Positions 11,635 to 23,268 of a DNA stretch of 64,000 nucleotides are shown here, one piece after another. How positions within the stretch are numbered: position 1 is the first letter of the stretch; each line of letters starts with the position of its first letter. The translations under genes and the position numbers were made by a program. Source of the DNA: Heliocidaris tuberculata (Eukaryota; Echinodermata; Echinoidea; Camarodonta; Echinometridae). The notes beneath the pieces are model-generated. The model saw nothing but the letters and a program-made list of their open reading frames with translations. It was not told where the DNA came from and did no database searches. Where the stretch lies: the NCBI GenBank assembly GCA_025618425.1, contig CM046838.1, positions 20,054,838 through 20,118,837 on the forward strand. Direction: 5' to 3'.

Positions 11635-12448
11635 TCAAGCCTATATCGTCTGGACTTTTGTGTGCATCATCTCCGGTAAACGAGGCCGAGGGGCTTAGCT
11701 CCTTACCCTTGTCCCCCGAGGAGGTTTGGTGGGGTGGCGCGACCCGCCATGAACCCATGCTCTGTTTTCTAAGGGAAATTACTCAATTAAACAAGTTTGC
11801 CAAATTATGGTTGGGACAGTTTCATCATAATTACACAAGCGCTTTATAAGGAGAAAATATTACTACGAAAAAACTTCAGGGAAGAGGAAAAAGCTGGAAA
11901 GGGGAAGAATGACGGATCGGTGTCTGTCTGGCTGGCTGTAGGTTCAGGGAAACGCTGGCCAGAGAAACTTTTGAGATTAGCTCCACCATGTCCACGGGAA
12001 GGGAGTTTGGGGCAGGGGTCAGCAGCCTCAGTTTTGATCGGCCCAAAAACCTTTTTCGCCAGATTTGTTTAACTTTACTGGTAGTTGATAAAACAAAAAC
12101 AAGATACTAACTAATCCTCCTCATGCAGAATATTAAAGAAATGAGAGGTGGTGAATTAGTTAATGTTTAATTGGCAAATAAGTGAAAGATGTCATTTAAT
12201 TGGGTAATTGATAGAATGCCAATTTTTTATTTTTAACAACAGTCATACTGTTCATCAATATTATTATGCATGTTTTATAGCGCCCATAAGGTTGTTATGT
12301 TACCCAGCTATCATATTATCCAATCTGTTTTTATTGATCTAATTCATTTATTTCTTTGTATACCTTTTTTCATAGATTAATTCAGTCAGTCATTCAGTTT
12401 TCAGCAAGCGTGATAAATACGGGACTAAAGTGTTCGGGTGGTCATGGT

Positions 12449-12460
12449 GGGGGGGGGGGG

Positions 12461-12507
<47 letters not shown>
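12449..12507. repeat. G homopolymer joined to (CT)n
   Basis: A G-run of about 12, then TA, then about 22 CT units. The strand switch from G-run to CT-run is abrupt. Confidence 0.95.
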
Positions 12508-12511
<4 letters not shown>

Positions 12512-12736
12512 CCCTCTCCTCCTTCGCCAACAGAAACCATACACAGTAGCATAGCGTGAGAACTGACATTGTAAGTTTGATGATCTTACGCGAATGAAAA
12601 TAATGTGTGTCACGTATGAAACACTTCAATGAATAAACCAGTTCGTAATTAGTACATGGTACAAATGACCCTGAAATGACCCCAATTTGTACGCGAGCAG
12701 CATCTGTTTTGGTGGACGCGCTACTACTACCCCCCT

Positions 12737-13669
12737 GTTCAGACACAAAACTTTTATATCGAAACTCGATAAAGAAACGTCGTATAAAATTTCCTTCGTA
12801 TAGCGTACGGACCGTTCAGATACATATCTCGACCGATTAGAAAAACATCGTATAGATGCGCAGTTTTCCACTGCGCATGTTGTTACGGTCGCCGCCAGTC
12901 CCCGCCCCCTGGTAAGGACACCTTTCGCTCGCGCTCACGTACGTTAAAGCTCATAGACAGTGTCGGTAGCAAAAATCATACTGGCAAGAAACTTATCTAA
13001 CATAGTCACATACTATTCTCCTTTTATCATAAGGCACATGTACGAGATTATTTAACATTCCATTCACGATTTCGAACAAATTTTAGTGTAAATATCTGTA
13101 AGAAACGCTTGGTAACGGTTTTTCACTGCCTCACGCTGAGACCATATCCACCCGAAGGTTCCCCACACAATAAACCCAGCGCTTCGCACTATGTGTAGCG
13201 TATTCTATAACACACAGCAATCCTCGTGTGAGTAATGTGTGTGGCCGTTGTTCGAATTTACATCCCCTCTTTTTTGGGCCAGGGATTTTTATTCTTTTCA
13301 CCTCTAATTCGATAAATATTTCACTTGAGGAGGAAAAAACTTCACAGCATCTTAGTTATGTTAGTACCCTGCTGTTTATTTAGTAAAATCAAAGAAATCT
13401 CTCGAAAAGTTTTTGAGGGCTTCCCAAAACTATCTAATACCTTTAAGCCCCGCCCAGTTATACCGTTCTATGATCGCCATACCTTCAGACACACACGGAA
13501 AGGTGATTCGTTATCGAGTTCTAGTTCCAAACGATGCTCTGACCCCAGTTTCGTTATACGACGTTTCGTTAGTCAGCGTTCAGACACATAAATCCACAAA
13601 AATTCATCGTATAGCTATACCGTTTCGGTATAGCTATACCGTTTTGGTATAAATTTTTTGTGTCTGAAC
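12737..13669. mobile_element. Nested non-autonomous transposon, GTTCAGACACAAAA ends
   Basis: The element is bounded by GTTCAGACACAAAACTTTTATA on the left and the reverse complement of GTTCAGACACAAAAAATTTATA on the right, about 22 bp of terminal inverted repeat. It interrupts the outer element at 12632-13803. The interior is rich in CGTATA/TCGTAT words and internal TTCAGACAC copies (about 12818, 13480 and 13584), so it may be a composite. No clean target-site duplication is visible. The frames inside (for example 13325-13591) are unrecognised. Confidence 0.7.
13582..13669. repeat. Palindromic right end of the nested element
   Basis: GTTCAGACACA at 13582 pairs with TGTGTCTGAAC at 13659-13669. 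Between them, two copies of GGTATAGCTATACC-like palindrome (about 13609-13647) give a hairpin within a hairpin. It could be a smaller foldback derived from, or inserted at, the end of the nested element. Confidence 0.65.
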
Positions 13670-13803
13670 GACCTGTACTACTGCTACGTGCGACACGGTG
13701 CGCACCCAATGCGCACACTATGAACGCGTATAAGGTCAATTGTACTCGGTACAAATGACCTTTATATGCACATGCGCAAATCGTAATTACGAATTGGTTT
13801 ATT

Positions 13804-15445
13804 GATACGTCATACTATGCAATTAATCCTTTCATTTTATTGTATCTTACAAAGTCCTTATAACTTTATTGGCCTGTTCTTTATCACAGTACCCTTGAAG
13901 GAAGGAAATTGTTGAACGGTATAGTTTTCTACAGGAAATTCTATTGAAGCCATATTGTTCGTTTAAAACGGTTTACGTTTATGTGACGTCACAATGGTCA
14001 CTTAGTGCCCTGCGAAACTCTCATTACCGGTCATTATTTTGATGGATTTGTTATTATTATTTTATTATTTAACATTTTTATGTCTGTTTTCAAGCAAAGT
14101 TTCAAATACAACATGGAGTGAATGGAAGAAGATTTGGTATTGGAAAAGGGGTGAGATTCAACTGGTTTGTTTCTTTTTTAATAAAGCGACTGTAATTTTT
14201 CATATCATCGCTCACTAAATTTTTGTAATAAGTTCATGAATATTTATCATGTATCCCATATCTCCAAGGTTCCAAATATATGTTTGCCATCTTCTCCCCT
14301 TCACCTGACTTTTCGCTAGATTGGTATTATCTCTTATTTTCTATTCATTTTGTCTCCTTCCCTTGAGTAATTTGCCTCATATTTTGTTGACAAGATCAGT
14401 TTCTTTTGCATGATTCCATTTCTACTGGGCTGTTATTGTTGTCCTGCATGTTTACTCCATTCTCGTAACTCCCAAATGTAATTTGTTCTCATCATTAGAT
14501 TCCTATTTTATTTCAGTTGTTGTTGGTTTTCTACCGTCTCAATGTTCTTGTTTGTTGTTTTACGATACGAAATGCATGTTATTATTCCTCTGACCGTTTC
14601 CTTATTTTCTCAGACTTATCACGATTTTGTTCTTTTCTTCCATTCTTGTCTACATTGTCTACACTACCACGATGACGCAACTCGCGATGACGCGTGTCAC
14701 TCTGGAGAGTGCCCACCTGAGAAACTTAGAAAACGAGGAATAAGAGAGATGGAGGGAGGGGTGGTCGAGAGAGGATGATGTCCTATCAATACCAGATGAT
14801 GTGAGATGATGGACTCCTCCCAGAGAACAACACAATGCCTCTCCATCAACAACAGGAAGAGCAGTCATCGCCGCGCAACCCATGTTTGTATCTTATCACA
14901 CCTCTGTGGCGTGCACCTCTGAGACGGGGGCGGTTCCGCGAGAAAAGTGTAATGAGGAAAGACACACAAGTGGCGTTAAATTTGTCAAATATGCGCGACT
15001 TCCTCGCCCCTTTTCCGCCGTGACGGAGCGCCAGACAAGTCATCACAGGTTGACCGTGACTTATTGGTGTGTGAGAGTGTTTCTAAAGTTAGGATCCTTC
15101 GCGATTTTTAGAGACGAAGGTGTTGAATATTCTCCCTGTCAGTTGAGCTTTCTTCCTCCTGCTGACAAGTTGAAACTCTTTTCAGATGAAAACATGGGGA
15201 AATGAATAATGAGCGATTTTTGAAACATGTGAAAGAAGCTATTGCATTTACCCATTCCAAAGTCGGTGGCGTCGCCAGACCTTTTTGAATGGGATCAGGT
15301 TCGATCCAAATTTGCCGACAAATTAGTAGCAGAAAGAAAGAGGCTTTCACGTTTTCAAGACTTCCCACAAGGTTTTCAACTGATCTCGTCAAATTTTAAC
15401 ACTTTTTGACAAACGTTGCACATTTATTTTATTCCGACAAGAAAA
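13804..15445. other. No gene; CpG-containing patch at about 14670-15060
   Basis: Sequence from about 14670 to 15060 has more CG dinucleotides than its surroundings (for example CGCGCAAC, GGGGCGGTTCCGCGAG). Overlapping frames on both strands are chance-level. It could be a regulatory patch or a degraded repeat. AAATTTGCCGACAAATTAG at 15309 matches the motif block at 1.8-2.05 kb. Confidence 0.35.
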
Positions 15446-15693
15446 ATAATAATAATAACAATAACTGTGCAAAATATACTCTACTGCGCTTTACAGAGTG
15501 TCATTACCTTTAGCAAGCCGACTTGATAAGGCGCTAAAGCATTCCAGGAATTTCTTCCTACCGGAAACCCATTTTCTTCACCTGGATGGAGAGTGACAAA
15601 TGAAGATAAATGTCTGGCCAAAGGATATTAGTGCCGCGGCCGGACTTGAACCGCGAACAGCCCGGTGACGTATCCACTATAGACCACGACACA
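15446..15693 (-). mobile_element. tRNA-derived SINE, minus orientation
   Basis: Read on the minus strand, it starts GTGTCGTGGTCTATAGTGG (A-box-like) and has GCGGTTCAAGTCCGG (B-box, 15640-15654). A conserved central segment follows, CACTCTCCATCCAGGTG, with AATGGGTTTCCGG, and it ends in an ATT/AAT repeat tail. The head, central phrase and tail match the SINE at 62820-63094 and part of 19618-19741. No internal gene. Confidence 0.85.
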
Positions 15694-15833
15694 TCTACAA
15701 AAAAAAAAAAAAGTAAACTGTCACTTTTTTGAAGGAAGTATGATTTGCCGAGAAGGCTCTCACAGATTTTTTTTTTTTTTTAATTATGGGGTGTTATAAG
15801 CGACGCCCTATCTCCGCTCAATTTATCTATGTT

Positions 15834-15837
<4 letters not shown>

Positions 15838-15877
<40 letters not shown>
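15838..15877. repeat. (CT)n microsatellite
   Basis: CT run of about 20 units. Just upstream are a T-run (15768-15781) and an A-run near 15697-15712 flanking the SINE. Confidence 0.95.
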
Positions 15878-15882
<5 letters not shown>

Positions 15883-17468
15883 TTCTTTCTCTCCTTTCCT
15901 GTTGCCCTCTTTTCCCTTGAACGATAATCCGGAATCCTATATGTAGCTGTTTAACAATTATTGAAATGACGTTGTTATTACTAAATAACTTTTAGAAAAT
16001 GTCAAGAAAACTTAAGAATGATTGCATCCCTATCATCCTCCTACATGTCCTCGCTGCTATAACCTCATCACATTGACGAGTTTTCACAGAACCTTATTGT
16101 CGTCATTCTCCCCTTCCCATCTCAGCGGCCTCCGCAGAGATTTACCGCCATCGTCATTACCGGTCGGTCTTGTCAATCAAACCCCTCACCTGGAAATAGA
16201 AGGAATATCATACTTCGAACCAAAAGTTATTTTCCAAATCGCTCGGGTTAATTAGTGACTTCTTCTCCGGGTGTGGACCACTTCCGCGCCAGGTGTGCGA
16301 GACGGTAAGGTGTGCCGTGTGCCTCATCAGAGGTAGAGCGGAACAATTCATGGACACATCTAAAATATTTAAACAAAATGACCATCTTCATGGGCGTAAG
16401 TCATTGGAGAAAGGAGGACACCTCCCCACACACAAACACACACATACACAAACAAACAAAATACATGACCACGTGATTTGAAGGTTTTAGACACAATAAA
16501 ATATCACGTATCATGCCTGTAGTTGGTGTCGAAAGGCCCGTCGGAATTTCTTTTAATTGTTCCCCATCCTAAGTCTTTTTAATGCATTTGTACCCCTTCC
16601 AGTGTTACATATTTCGTGTATTTTAAATAAAGGTACATTAAAACACCATATGTTATGCAGCAATAAAATGGCTCTCCTCATTATTAGCCTCGACCGATTT
16701 CTGTTACTACTTTAACCAAGAAGAAAATTGTAGACAATCGTAAATAAACAAACATAAAATACTTGGCTGCTTGGAGGAGTAATTGAGTAAAAGAATTGAG
16801 AAAAAACGTATAAAAAAAATCAAGAAAGGAGGATGCCTCAAGAAGGACCAGAACACTGAATGAGAAGGAGGAGGCTTAAGAGGAGAAGGTGAAGATGAGG
16901 AAGAGGAAGAAGTAAGCGTAGCGGAAGAAAACAATATGACGGAAACCTGAAGGGAATAGATAATCACAACAATATTGTGAGACAATGGTTTTGTTACATT
17001 ACATTGTCATTGTTGTTAGGAATGTACGTTTAAGCACGTCACAACACACTTCCACTCAAGGGGTTTATCATTCATCACTACTTCACCCGCAGGGAGGGGG
17101 ACCTCCCTTAAGGGGGTTGCCCCCAAACCTGTACCTTGTCGGTATTTTCTTCCGTATTTGTGGTTCATAATTTTTATGTCTGTACATATTGCATGTTTGG
17201 GGCACTTTACGCATTGACATTGAGCCCCCATTTCACAAGCGGACTAAATGTATTTCATTCATCTCATCTCGACATGTTTATTGGTCGTTCTTAATGAATG
17301 ATAAAATTGCATTTAAAGATTGTTATAAGTAGCTTGTAACAAGCAAAAAAGAAAGCCTTGAAGGAAAATGAATTCCACAGTTAATCATTTCCAATTTTGT
17401 TCTTTTAAAAAAATGAATGAAGTCATGTGAAATGATAACAGAAATTTATCTCATGAGAACATAATTTT
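15878..17468. other. No gene seen; purine-rich patch at 16770-16930
   Basis: Mostly AT-rich. A GA-rich stretch near 16800-16920 makes Ser/Pro-rich minus-strand frames that I discount. No transposon ends noticed. Confidence 0.4.
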
Positions 17469-17474
17469 GTTTAT
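17469..17474 (-). promoter_or_regulatory. Possible AATAAA polyadenylation signal
   Basis: On the minus strand AATAAA lies 88 bp past the TAA stop of the candidate terminal exon at 17562. In AT-rich DNA this hexamer is common, so it supports that exon only weakly. Confidence 0.25.
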
Positions 17475-17561
17475 TCATTTAGTTACATAAACATAGTTTT
17501 TACAGGGCAATTAGTTTTCCATGGTTGGTGCTCCACAAATTAGACAACCAAATCTACGTGA

Positions 17562-17830
17562 TTAGTCGGGGTTTGAACGCCATAGACTGAAGTTAGAACA
17601 CTTATACACTCCTTTAGACCCCTTACACCTATTCCAATACACACTTGCTCCACCGCCGTTTATTCTTCTCACGTCCCTAACGCTGCCCTTTGCCAGGTTC
17701 ACTGCTTTGCAAAACACACATGCTACAAGTTTTCCCCATGTCTGACGTAGATCTTGACAAACACCGTCGTAATCAGGTCCACATTGAACAAGGTGTAGTT
17801 TGGAAATGGAAGTCAAATAATTGCTTACAA
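17562..17830 (-). CDS. Candidate Cys-rich terminal exon, unrecognised
   Basis: The minus strand is open for about 90 codons from near 17843 (TAA upstream) to a TAA at 17562-17564. The peptide has six Cys, in the segments CGPDYDGVC, ACVFCKAVN, NRCKG and YKCSNFSLW. It has three Trp, no low complexity and a mixed codon choice. If real, the acceptor may be the AG in CTTGTAAG|CAATTA near 17821-17827, preceded by mediocre pyrimidines, and an AATAAA lies 88 bp beyond the stop. Cys spacing suggests a small secreted or metal-binding module, but I recognise no family. Against it, GGCGTTCAAACCCCG near the 3' end resembles a Pol III B-box, so this could be a decayed SINE. Confidence 0.3.
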
Positions 17831-18297
17831 GTGATGATTTTTAGGCCGAGAGGGGCACTGACCTTAGCCCGCTTGAAGTCTTCCTTCTAGTTAACTCTTC
17901 TCCTTAAAGACTATTGTCGTTTAGAGTTTATGGGGTCGTGTAATAAGTAGTATATTCCGTCTAGTTAGAACCTTGACATTTGCAAGATATTATCAATCTC
18001 TCATTGACCTTAAAATTGATTTATCGCCCTTCTAGTTCGAACCAGACGACACGTCAGAACTGTTGTGCGAAGATGTGCTATCGATCGCATGTAGATATTG
18101 ATCTCAATTCACAAGATTTGGCCAATCATGATCAAGGAAAGAGCCAAGGTGGTCTCTGATTGGCTTATGATCATTAATTTATGCAGGAGAGAAATGAAAA
18201 GTGCGCATAGGTAGTATTCAGCCCCGAAATTAATCAAATATTTCATATGTACATTGCTGTCGATCCGAAGACAGCTTTGTAGTTACATAACGTTGAA

Positions 18298-18300
<3 letters not shown>
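17831..18300. other. No gene; short inverted pair GCCAATCATGATC / GATTGGCTTATGATC
   Basis: At about 18120-18175 TTGGCCAATCATGATC is followed 26 bp later by CTGATTGGCTTATGATC. The CCAAT-type word faces opposite ways. It resembles but does not match the CCAAT-core foldback family elsewhere in the window. Confidence 0.4.

Positions 18301-18360
<60 letters not shown>
18301..18360. repeat. (CT)n microsatellite, 30 units
   Basis: A pure 60-bp CT run. Confidence 0.97.
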
Positions 18361-18363
<3 letters not shown>

Positions 18364-19617
18364 ATCAATGTTTGTGATGTATGCATGTATAGAATTACCA
18401 TCCATACATTCGGGATGGTGCACATTTATACGTAAGCTGAAAATGAAGCAAACAACACTATTAAAATATACTTGGAAATCAAATGAAAATACATACAGGA
18501 ACTAAACTGAATTATGTGTATCTGAAAACTTCTCTCCAGCTCTTGTTTTGTTTCTTCAGTCAGACAACAAATCTTTCCTATTAATAGAATTTAGTACTTT
18601 GGCAACCGTTAGCTTTATCTCAAGTCAAATTTCAAATCAAGTCGAATCGTTTTTTCTCGTCGTTTTTATTGAGATTCATAAATTCATTTAATAACTTTTA
18701 ATTTATAAGACTGCGGAACATGTGCGTAGTTTTCTATTAATTCGTATGTTTTTCTTTAATTTCTGTTTTTTTTTATTCTGGGCCTTAAAGATATTTTTAA
18801 AAAAGAATTATGGTTAAATCGGATAAAAATGTCAGACAAATGAGGTTACACATTAAAGATGCAAGAGGAATTTGAAGGTGACAAGAATTGCTATATCAAC
18901 CATCACGCCGAATCGGAATCATGTCATGATTGCTTTTAAAGAAGCAATTCAGTTTGCGAGATTAATGCTTGAACAGCTTACTCATTTCCCCCTCTCTTGC
19001 TCTCTCTCTCCCTCTCTTAATAAGAGAAGACTACAAAAAAAAAAAACATTGACCTTCACTAAGTATATAAGGAGTAATAGAAACCACAGCTGAACCGATC
19101 TACTGAAAAAAAATGAGAAAGTTTTTATGTCGTCTAATGGCAACTTAACTGTTAACACTTGAGGCGTGCAGAGAAAACATGTAAATGGTAATCGTTGACA
19201 TATTACACGTAAACGTGGTTGATGTAGGAACTTGAGAAGTGCCCCTCATTCCTGATGGACACATATCTTGAATTAGAAACGGAATATCATGATGGAGGTT
19301 TCTTTTTCTTTCTGTCTTTCTTTTCTTTTCTTTTCTTTTTGATACTTAATCTTTACTTTATTTCATCATCGTACAATAAGCATAATTATATGAAAGTCTC
19401 CTCCTAAAGTTGAATTATACATAGAGCTCTTCCAAGTGTAAAGAGAAATGTGGTGGGGAAAGAATATGTTATTATGTGGTAAAAGATAATCATTATGATC
19501 GTTTATGTCCTTCCGGGAAAACAAAAACGAAAAAAAGAAATTTAAAATTTGCCCACAGTATTTAGTCATTTTTTTTTCATTTTGATAGACAAGTATATGT
19601 ATGTACATGTATATATT
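18361..19617. other. No gene seen
   Basis: AT-rich sequence with a TTTTC-repeat pyrimidine tract near 19305-19338. Frames here are short and unremarkable. Confidence 0.45.
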
Positions 19618-19741
19618 CACCTGGGTGGAGTGTGGGAAAAGTATATTAATGTCTTGCCAAAGGACGATAGTGCTATGGGACGGAATACTATTTTGTGGTT
19701 TAGGTTTCCTCAAACATGGTGCGCAGTTCGTATCCCATGGA
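19618..19741 (-). mobile_element. Degenerate SINE fragment, minus orientation
   Basis: On the minus strand it contains CTTTGGCAAGACATTAAT and ACTCCACCCAGGTGAA, matching the central segment of the SINEs at 15.4 and 62.8 kb. A decayed B-box-like GGGATACGAACTGCGC is also present. The 5' head is eroded and the tail is absent or replaced by ATGTACATG repeats (19588-19612). Confidence 0.65.
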
Positions 19742-19754
19742 AGTAGCCGACACT

Positions 19755-19891
19755 CATACCGCAGTCACACCAACAAGGCCGACGTCAGACCGACAACAGA
19801 CCGAACAAAAAAATTACATTGCCACCAATGGCCAAGAATCGGTCTGTTTGTAGTCGGTGTGGGGTCGGTTTGGCTGTGTGACTGTGGTGTG
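19755..19891. mobile_element. 137-bp foldback element built of CCGAC words
   Basis: The left end CATACCGCAGTCACACCAAC pairs with the right-end reverse complement CACACCACAGTCACACAGCC. Both arms then carry repeated CCGAC/AGACCGA words. It lies 13 bp from the SINE fragment. The repeated-word arms are like those of the larger foldback at 54461-54908. No coding capacity. Confidence 0.75.
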
Positions 19892-20284
19892 ACAATTAGA
19901 ATAATGGGAACGTTCCTTTTAATAGGGCTATGCTCAATTACAAGTGGATGAGGAATAAGGTGCTACTGATTCGTCTGGCCTTGATCGTGAAACTGGCCAT
20001 GTTTTCTTGGCGGGTTCTTCGTCAACGTGCCCCTAAATAAAAAGGGGGTCAAAATAATATAAGATCCATGCAGTTTATCTCCAAAAGCATAGGTGTGTAC
20101 GTGAATAAAGCATTTGAATTTTGCGCTTTGAAATGTTGTACAAATTTACTTCTTTTTTTCTACATGTATTACATTCCTAAAAAAAATATTTAATGATACT
20201 GCATTGTTATTTTCAACAGCCTGATGAGACAACATGAGATGATGATGATAACACACGCAAGCTTAAGATTTTTAGAATTATTTG

Positions 20285-20320
20285 GTGTTTGTGTGTGTGT
20301 TTGTGTGTGTGTGTGTGAGA
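20285..20320. repeat. (GT)n microsatellite
   Basis: GTGTTTGTGTGTGTG-type run with a TTT interruption. Confidence 0.85.
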
Positions 20321-20580
20321 CTTGTCAAGTAATTCATGATTTTTGAAATTATTGTCATACATGTAATCTTACTTCAACCCTCTTGCTCACGTAAGTCTAA
20401 ATCATTTTTCATTATTTATTTTGTTATTTCAATGAGTGACATTATGTTACATAATCTTTGACAAAGTCATAATGGACAAATGACAACGTTAACGTTTGGG
20501 CTAGTCTCAAACTAGTTATGACATACATGTATTTCATAGAGTATGTAAAATCCAATCAAAATTTTGATAATATTCCCCAG

Positions 20581-20760
20581 GGATAGGTTATTAGCTCAGT
20601 GTTGAGTCACTCTTTTAAGCATGCACGTCATCTCAGACCTATGGTTCGAATCCCGAACTGGAACACCTCTGTCAGATGGGGGTTTAAATGGCGGTTCCAG
20701 ACTTCAGTAATAACATGTGCATCATGTCGGTAAAGACCTCAGTAACAATAACAACAAAAA
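20581..20760 (+). mobile_element. tRNA-derived SINE, second family
   Basis: An A-box-like TTAGCTCAGTGTTGAG (20590-20605) and a perfect B-box GGTTCGAATCC (20643-20653) are spaced as in a tRNA. A non-tRNA body follows (TCTGTCAGATGGGGGTTTAA, GTCGGTAAAGACCTCAGTA), then an AATAACAACAA tail. The body differs from the SINEs at 15.4 and 62.8 kb. It does not close into an acceptor stem and is therefore not called a tRNA gene. Confidence 0.75.
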
Positions 20761-22600
20761 TGTCATTAATTCGGATGCTTCCACCCATTTTCTGCACAAA
20801 TAAATGCATAAATACCAAATAAGCGAACAGGGAAGCAGACAGCGATCATGAGAGAGAAAAGAAAAACATGGTAAATATACAGAAGAACGGAGGAAGAATA
20901 CAGACGAGCAGAAAAACAAGCGGGAACTCTCGAGGCAGGATGGTGAGTCAGTCAAGCTATGGCGGGAACCACCCTCACTCCAAACATTGGCCGCGATCTT
21001 GTTTTAACCTTTGAAAATACAAACTTGATCAACATCTAAACTTTTCTTTCAAGAACGCGACTTCGCCAGACGTCACTTGGCGACCTGCCGTCAAAGCCCC
21101 GCGAAGTCCGTTTGCGTACTTGTTGCATCACCATTATCATCGGCGCACTCTCTCACTTCCCAACCTCCCTCTTTTCACAAGTAGGAGCTCAACAACAGGC
21201 CCTCAACGAAGGAAATTATATAATTATAAAGCCTACCTTAATTGGTCAGTAATCACATTAAACTTCGGACAAAAACCTTAAGTCTCCGTTGAGCAGATTT
21301 TCTTCTCATGCACCGCGTTTTGTTACGAGTTCTTGTATTCTCATTTTCTCAAGAAGTCAAAATTACCCTTATAGGAACATTATATGGGAATATTCAGTAG
21401 TTTTTTTTTGTTTGTTTTTTTTTTGGGGGGGGAAGGTTCTTTCTGATTTGACTGAGTTCCTTTTCGAGTTTATAGTATCACAAACGGACAAATATCAAAC
21501 CCAAATGCAACTTAAGATGAGATATCGATCACTGGAGACAGTGCATGGCGTAACAATTTGTCAAAGATTAGTTATAGTACCAAAGAGAATGCAAAACCTC
21601 AATCTCAAGAAGGAGTAGTAGCCCCCACCCCCACCCCCTCCGCTCATCCATTCTATGACCATATAAATTACAGTCACCCTTCCTCCCCCCCCCCCCCTAC
21701 ACAAATAAGTACTAACAAAGTACTTCGAATAAATGAATAGGTAAATAGTTTTTTAAGAAATAGTGAACAGTCACCAGCTGCACCAATGTCTGTTGGCTAT
21801 TTTTCTTAATTTCAACAAGTCTTGATTTGACGTATTTTATTGAATGTTAATTGTGCTCAAAGTATTATACCTCCTAAGTTATACTTGAGTACAAACTTGA
21901 GCATAAATTGTTTCTGTTGGTCTAACTATAATCATGAAATAGTGCTATCATGTTAAAATTGGTATATAGCAACAACAAAAAAATAGCAAGGATTTTGAAA
22001 ACCCTTCTATAATGCTTGCCGTTTTAAGTTCTCTAATAATCAATAAGATAATTTTAGCAATTACCTGATTACAATTAATGTTTAAACATCACACAAAAAA
22101 TATCAGATCATTCTATAGAATCTTCGATACCTTAAACATGAGCGTTTGACATGATCTAAGACCTGAATTGTCTGTCTCGGCAAAGTCCTGGAGGGATTAG
22201 AGCTCAACCTCCAATTCCTTCCGACGTGGGAGCTGTCACATTTGTGCATTACATCCCCTGCTATTAAAAAGAGAGATACCGAGCCCCGCCCCGAATTCAG
22301 TACTCATCCTTCCGCTTTCTATTCATCCATGCCATCTCTCATCACACCAAGCACTCATGATATGATATCTCTAACCTCATTTTATGTCTGGGAACCTTTT
22401 ATTTACTTGTTTACCCTAATTCGTCTCATCTTCCCCATTGCTCTCCTTCCTCTCTGGGCCCGACCAAGACCCTGAGTCGAACGATCGCTATCTCCGTGGG
22501 TTGACAGAGGCGGTAATCCCCTCCTCCTTAGAGGTAGTCTCGGGATTAAGACCAGGAGGAGGAGATCCATGTTGTAAGAGGGAGATTAGATCGATGCCAA
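20761..22600. other. No gene identified; CpG-containing patch at about 21050-21150
   Basis: The stretch AACGCGACTTCGCCAGACG to GGCGCACTCTC (21055-21150) is CG-richer than its surroundings. A homopolymer cluster (T then G) is at 21400-21434 and a C-run at 21685-21698. At 20900-20948 a purine-rich open stretch ends at ATG|GTGAGT, which could be a donor, but no acceptor or domain supports an exon. Confidence 0.35.
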
Positions 22601-22611
22601 TTGTCGGATGG

Positions 22612-22850
22612 TGACGACGTCGACGATGATGATGATGATGATGATGATCACGATGATGATGATGATGATGATGGTAATATAAATGAACACATCAGTATCC
22701 AAGGTAAAGAAGGTGACGATGATAGTTGTGATGAGGAGGAGGAGGAGGAGGAGGAGGAGAAGGAGGAGGAGGAGGAGAGAAGGAGGGTGAGGAGGAGGAG
22801 AAGGAGGAGGAGGAGGAAGAGGATTTGGAGGAGGAGGATGTTGCTATTGC
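22612..22850. repeat. Compound (GAT)n and (GAG)n trinucleotide block
   Basis: GAT units at 22617-22675 and GAG/GGA units at 22734-22835. The acidic frames they encode are repeat artefacts. A further degenerate GAT/ATA block continues to about 23070. Confidence 0.95.
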
Positions 22851-23109
22851 TGTTATTGTTGTTGTGATCATATTGATCACGACATTTATATCCCTAATGA
22901 GAACGACCATAATGATGATGAGACGATGCTGATTGTGATAATAATAATGACGACGATAATGACTCAAAGAGATATTGTTCACAACAGCGACAATTATTAT
23001 GACCATTACGATGATATTTAAAATAAAATGATGATAACAACGACGATGACAATGATGATGATGATGATGAACCTGACATTTATCGTGACGAAACTATATA
23101 GACGGGGTC

Positions 23110-23268
23110 ATTGGTGTCATTTTAAGGGAGTAATTATCGAGGATTGTTTAGAGGAGGTTATTGTCCTCGGTGAAGTTGTCTTAGGGGGTAATGTTCTGGG
23201 GTATTTTGTCCGGGATAGATGTTCTATGGGTAGTTGTCCGAGGATGATTACCAAGCGGTGGTTGTCCT
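23110..23268. repeat. Degenerate GGTAGTTGTCC minisatellite
   Basis: Units such as GGGTAGTTGTCCGAGG, GGTGGTTGTCCTGGG and GGGGGTAATGTTCTGGGG match the G-rich strand of the 10.5-10.9 kb array. Only one orientation is present. The block runs directly into the left end of the foldback at 23269. Confidence 0.7.

Larger units (their letters stand above)
12632..13803. mobile_element. Outer inverted-repeat transposon interrupted by a second element
   Basis: The left end begins AATAAACCAGTTCGTAATTA and continues GGTACAAATGACCCTGAAAT. The right end is CGTAATTACGAATTGGTTTATT. The 239-bp element at 36031-36269 has the same ends in the opposite orientation (AATAAGCC...GGCTTATT, GGTACAAATGACC, GTGCGCRC). 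Removing the inner 933-bp insert from this copy leaves 105 + 134 = 239 bp, exactly the length of the 36-kb copy. No transposase is encoded; this is a MITE-like family. Confidence 0.85.

Noticed and set aside
20581..20660. A tRNA gene
   Set aside because: The A- and B-boxes are good, but there is no acceptor stem closure and a SINE body and tail follow.
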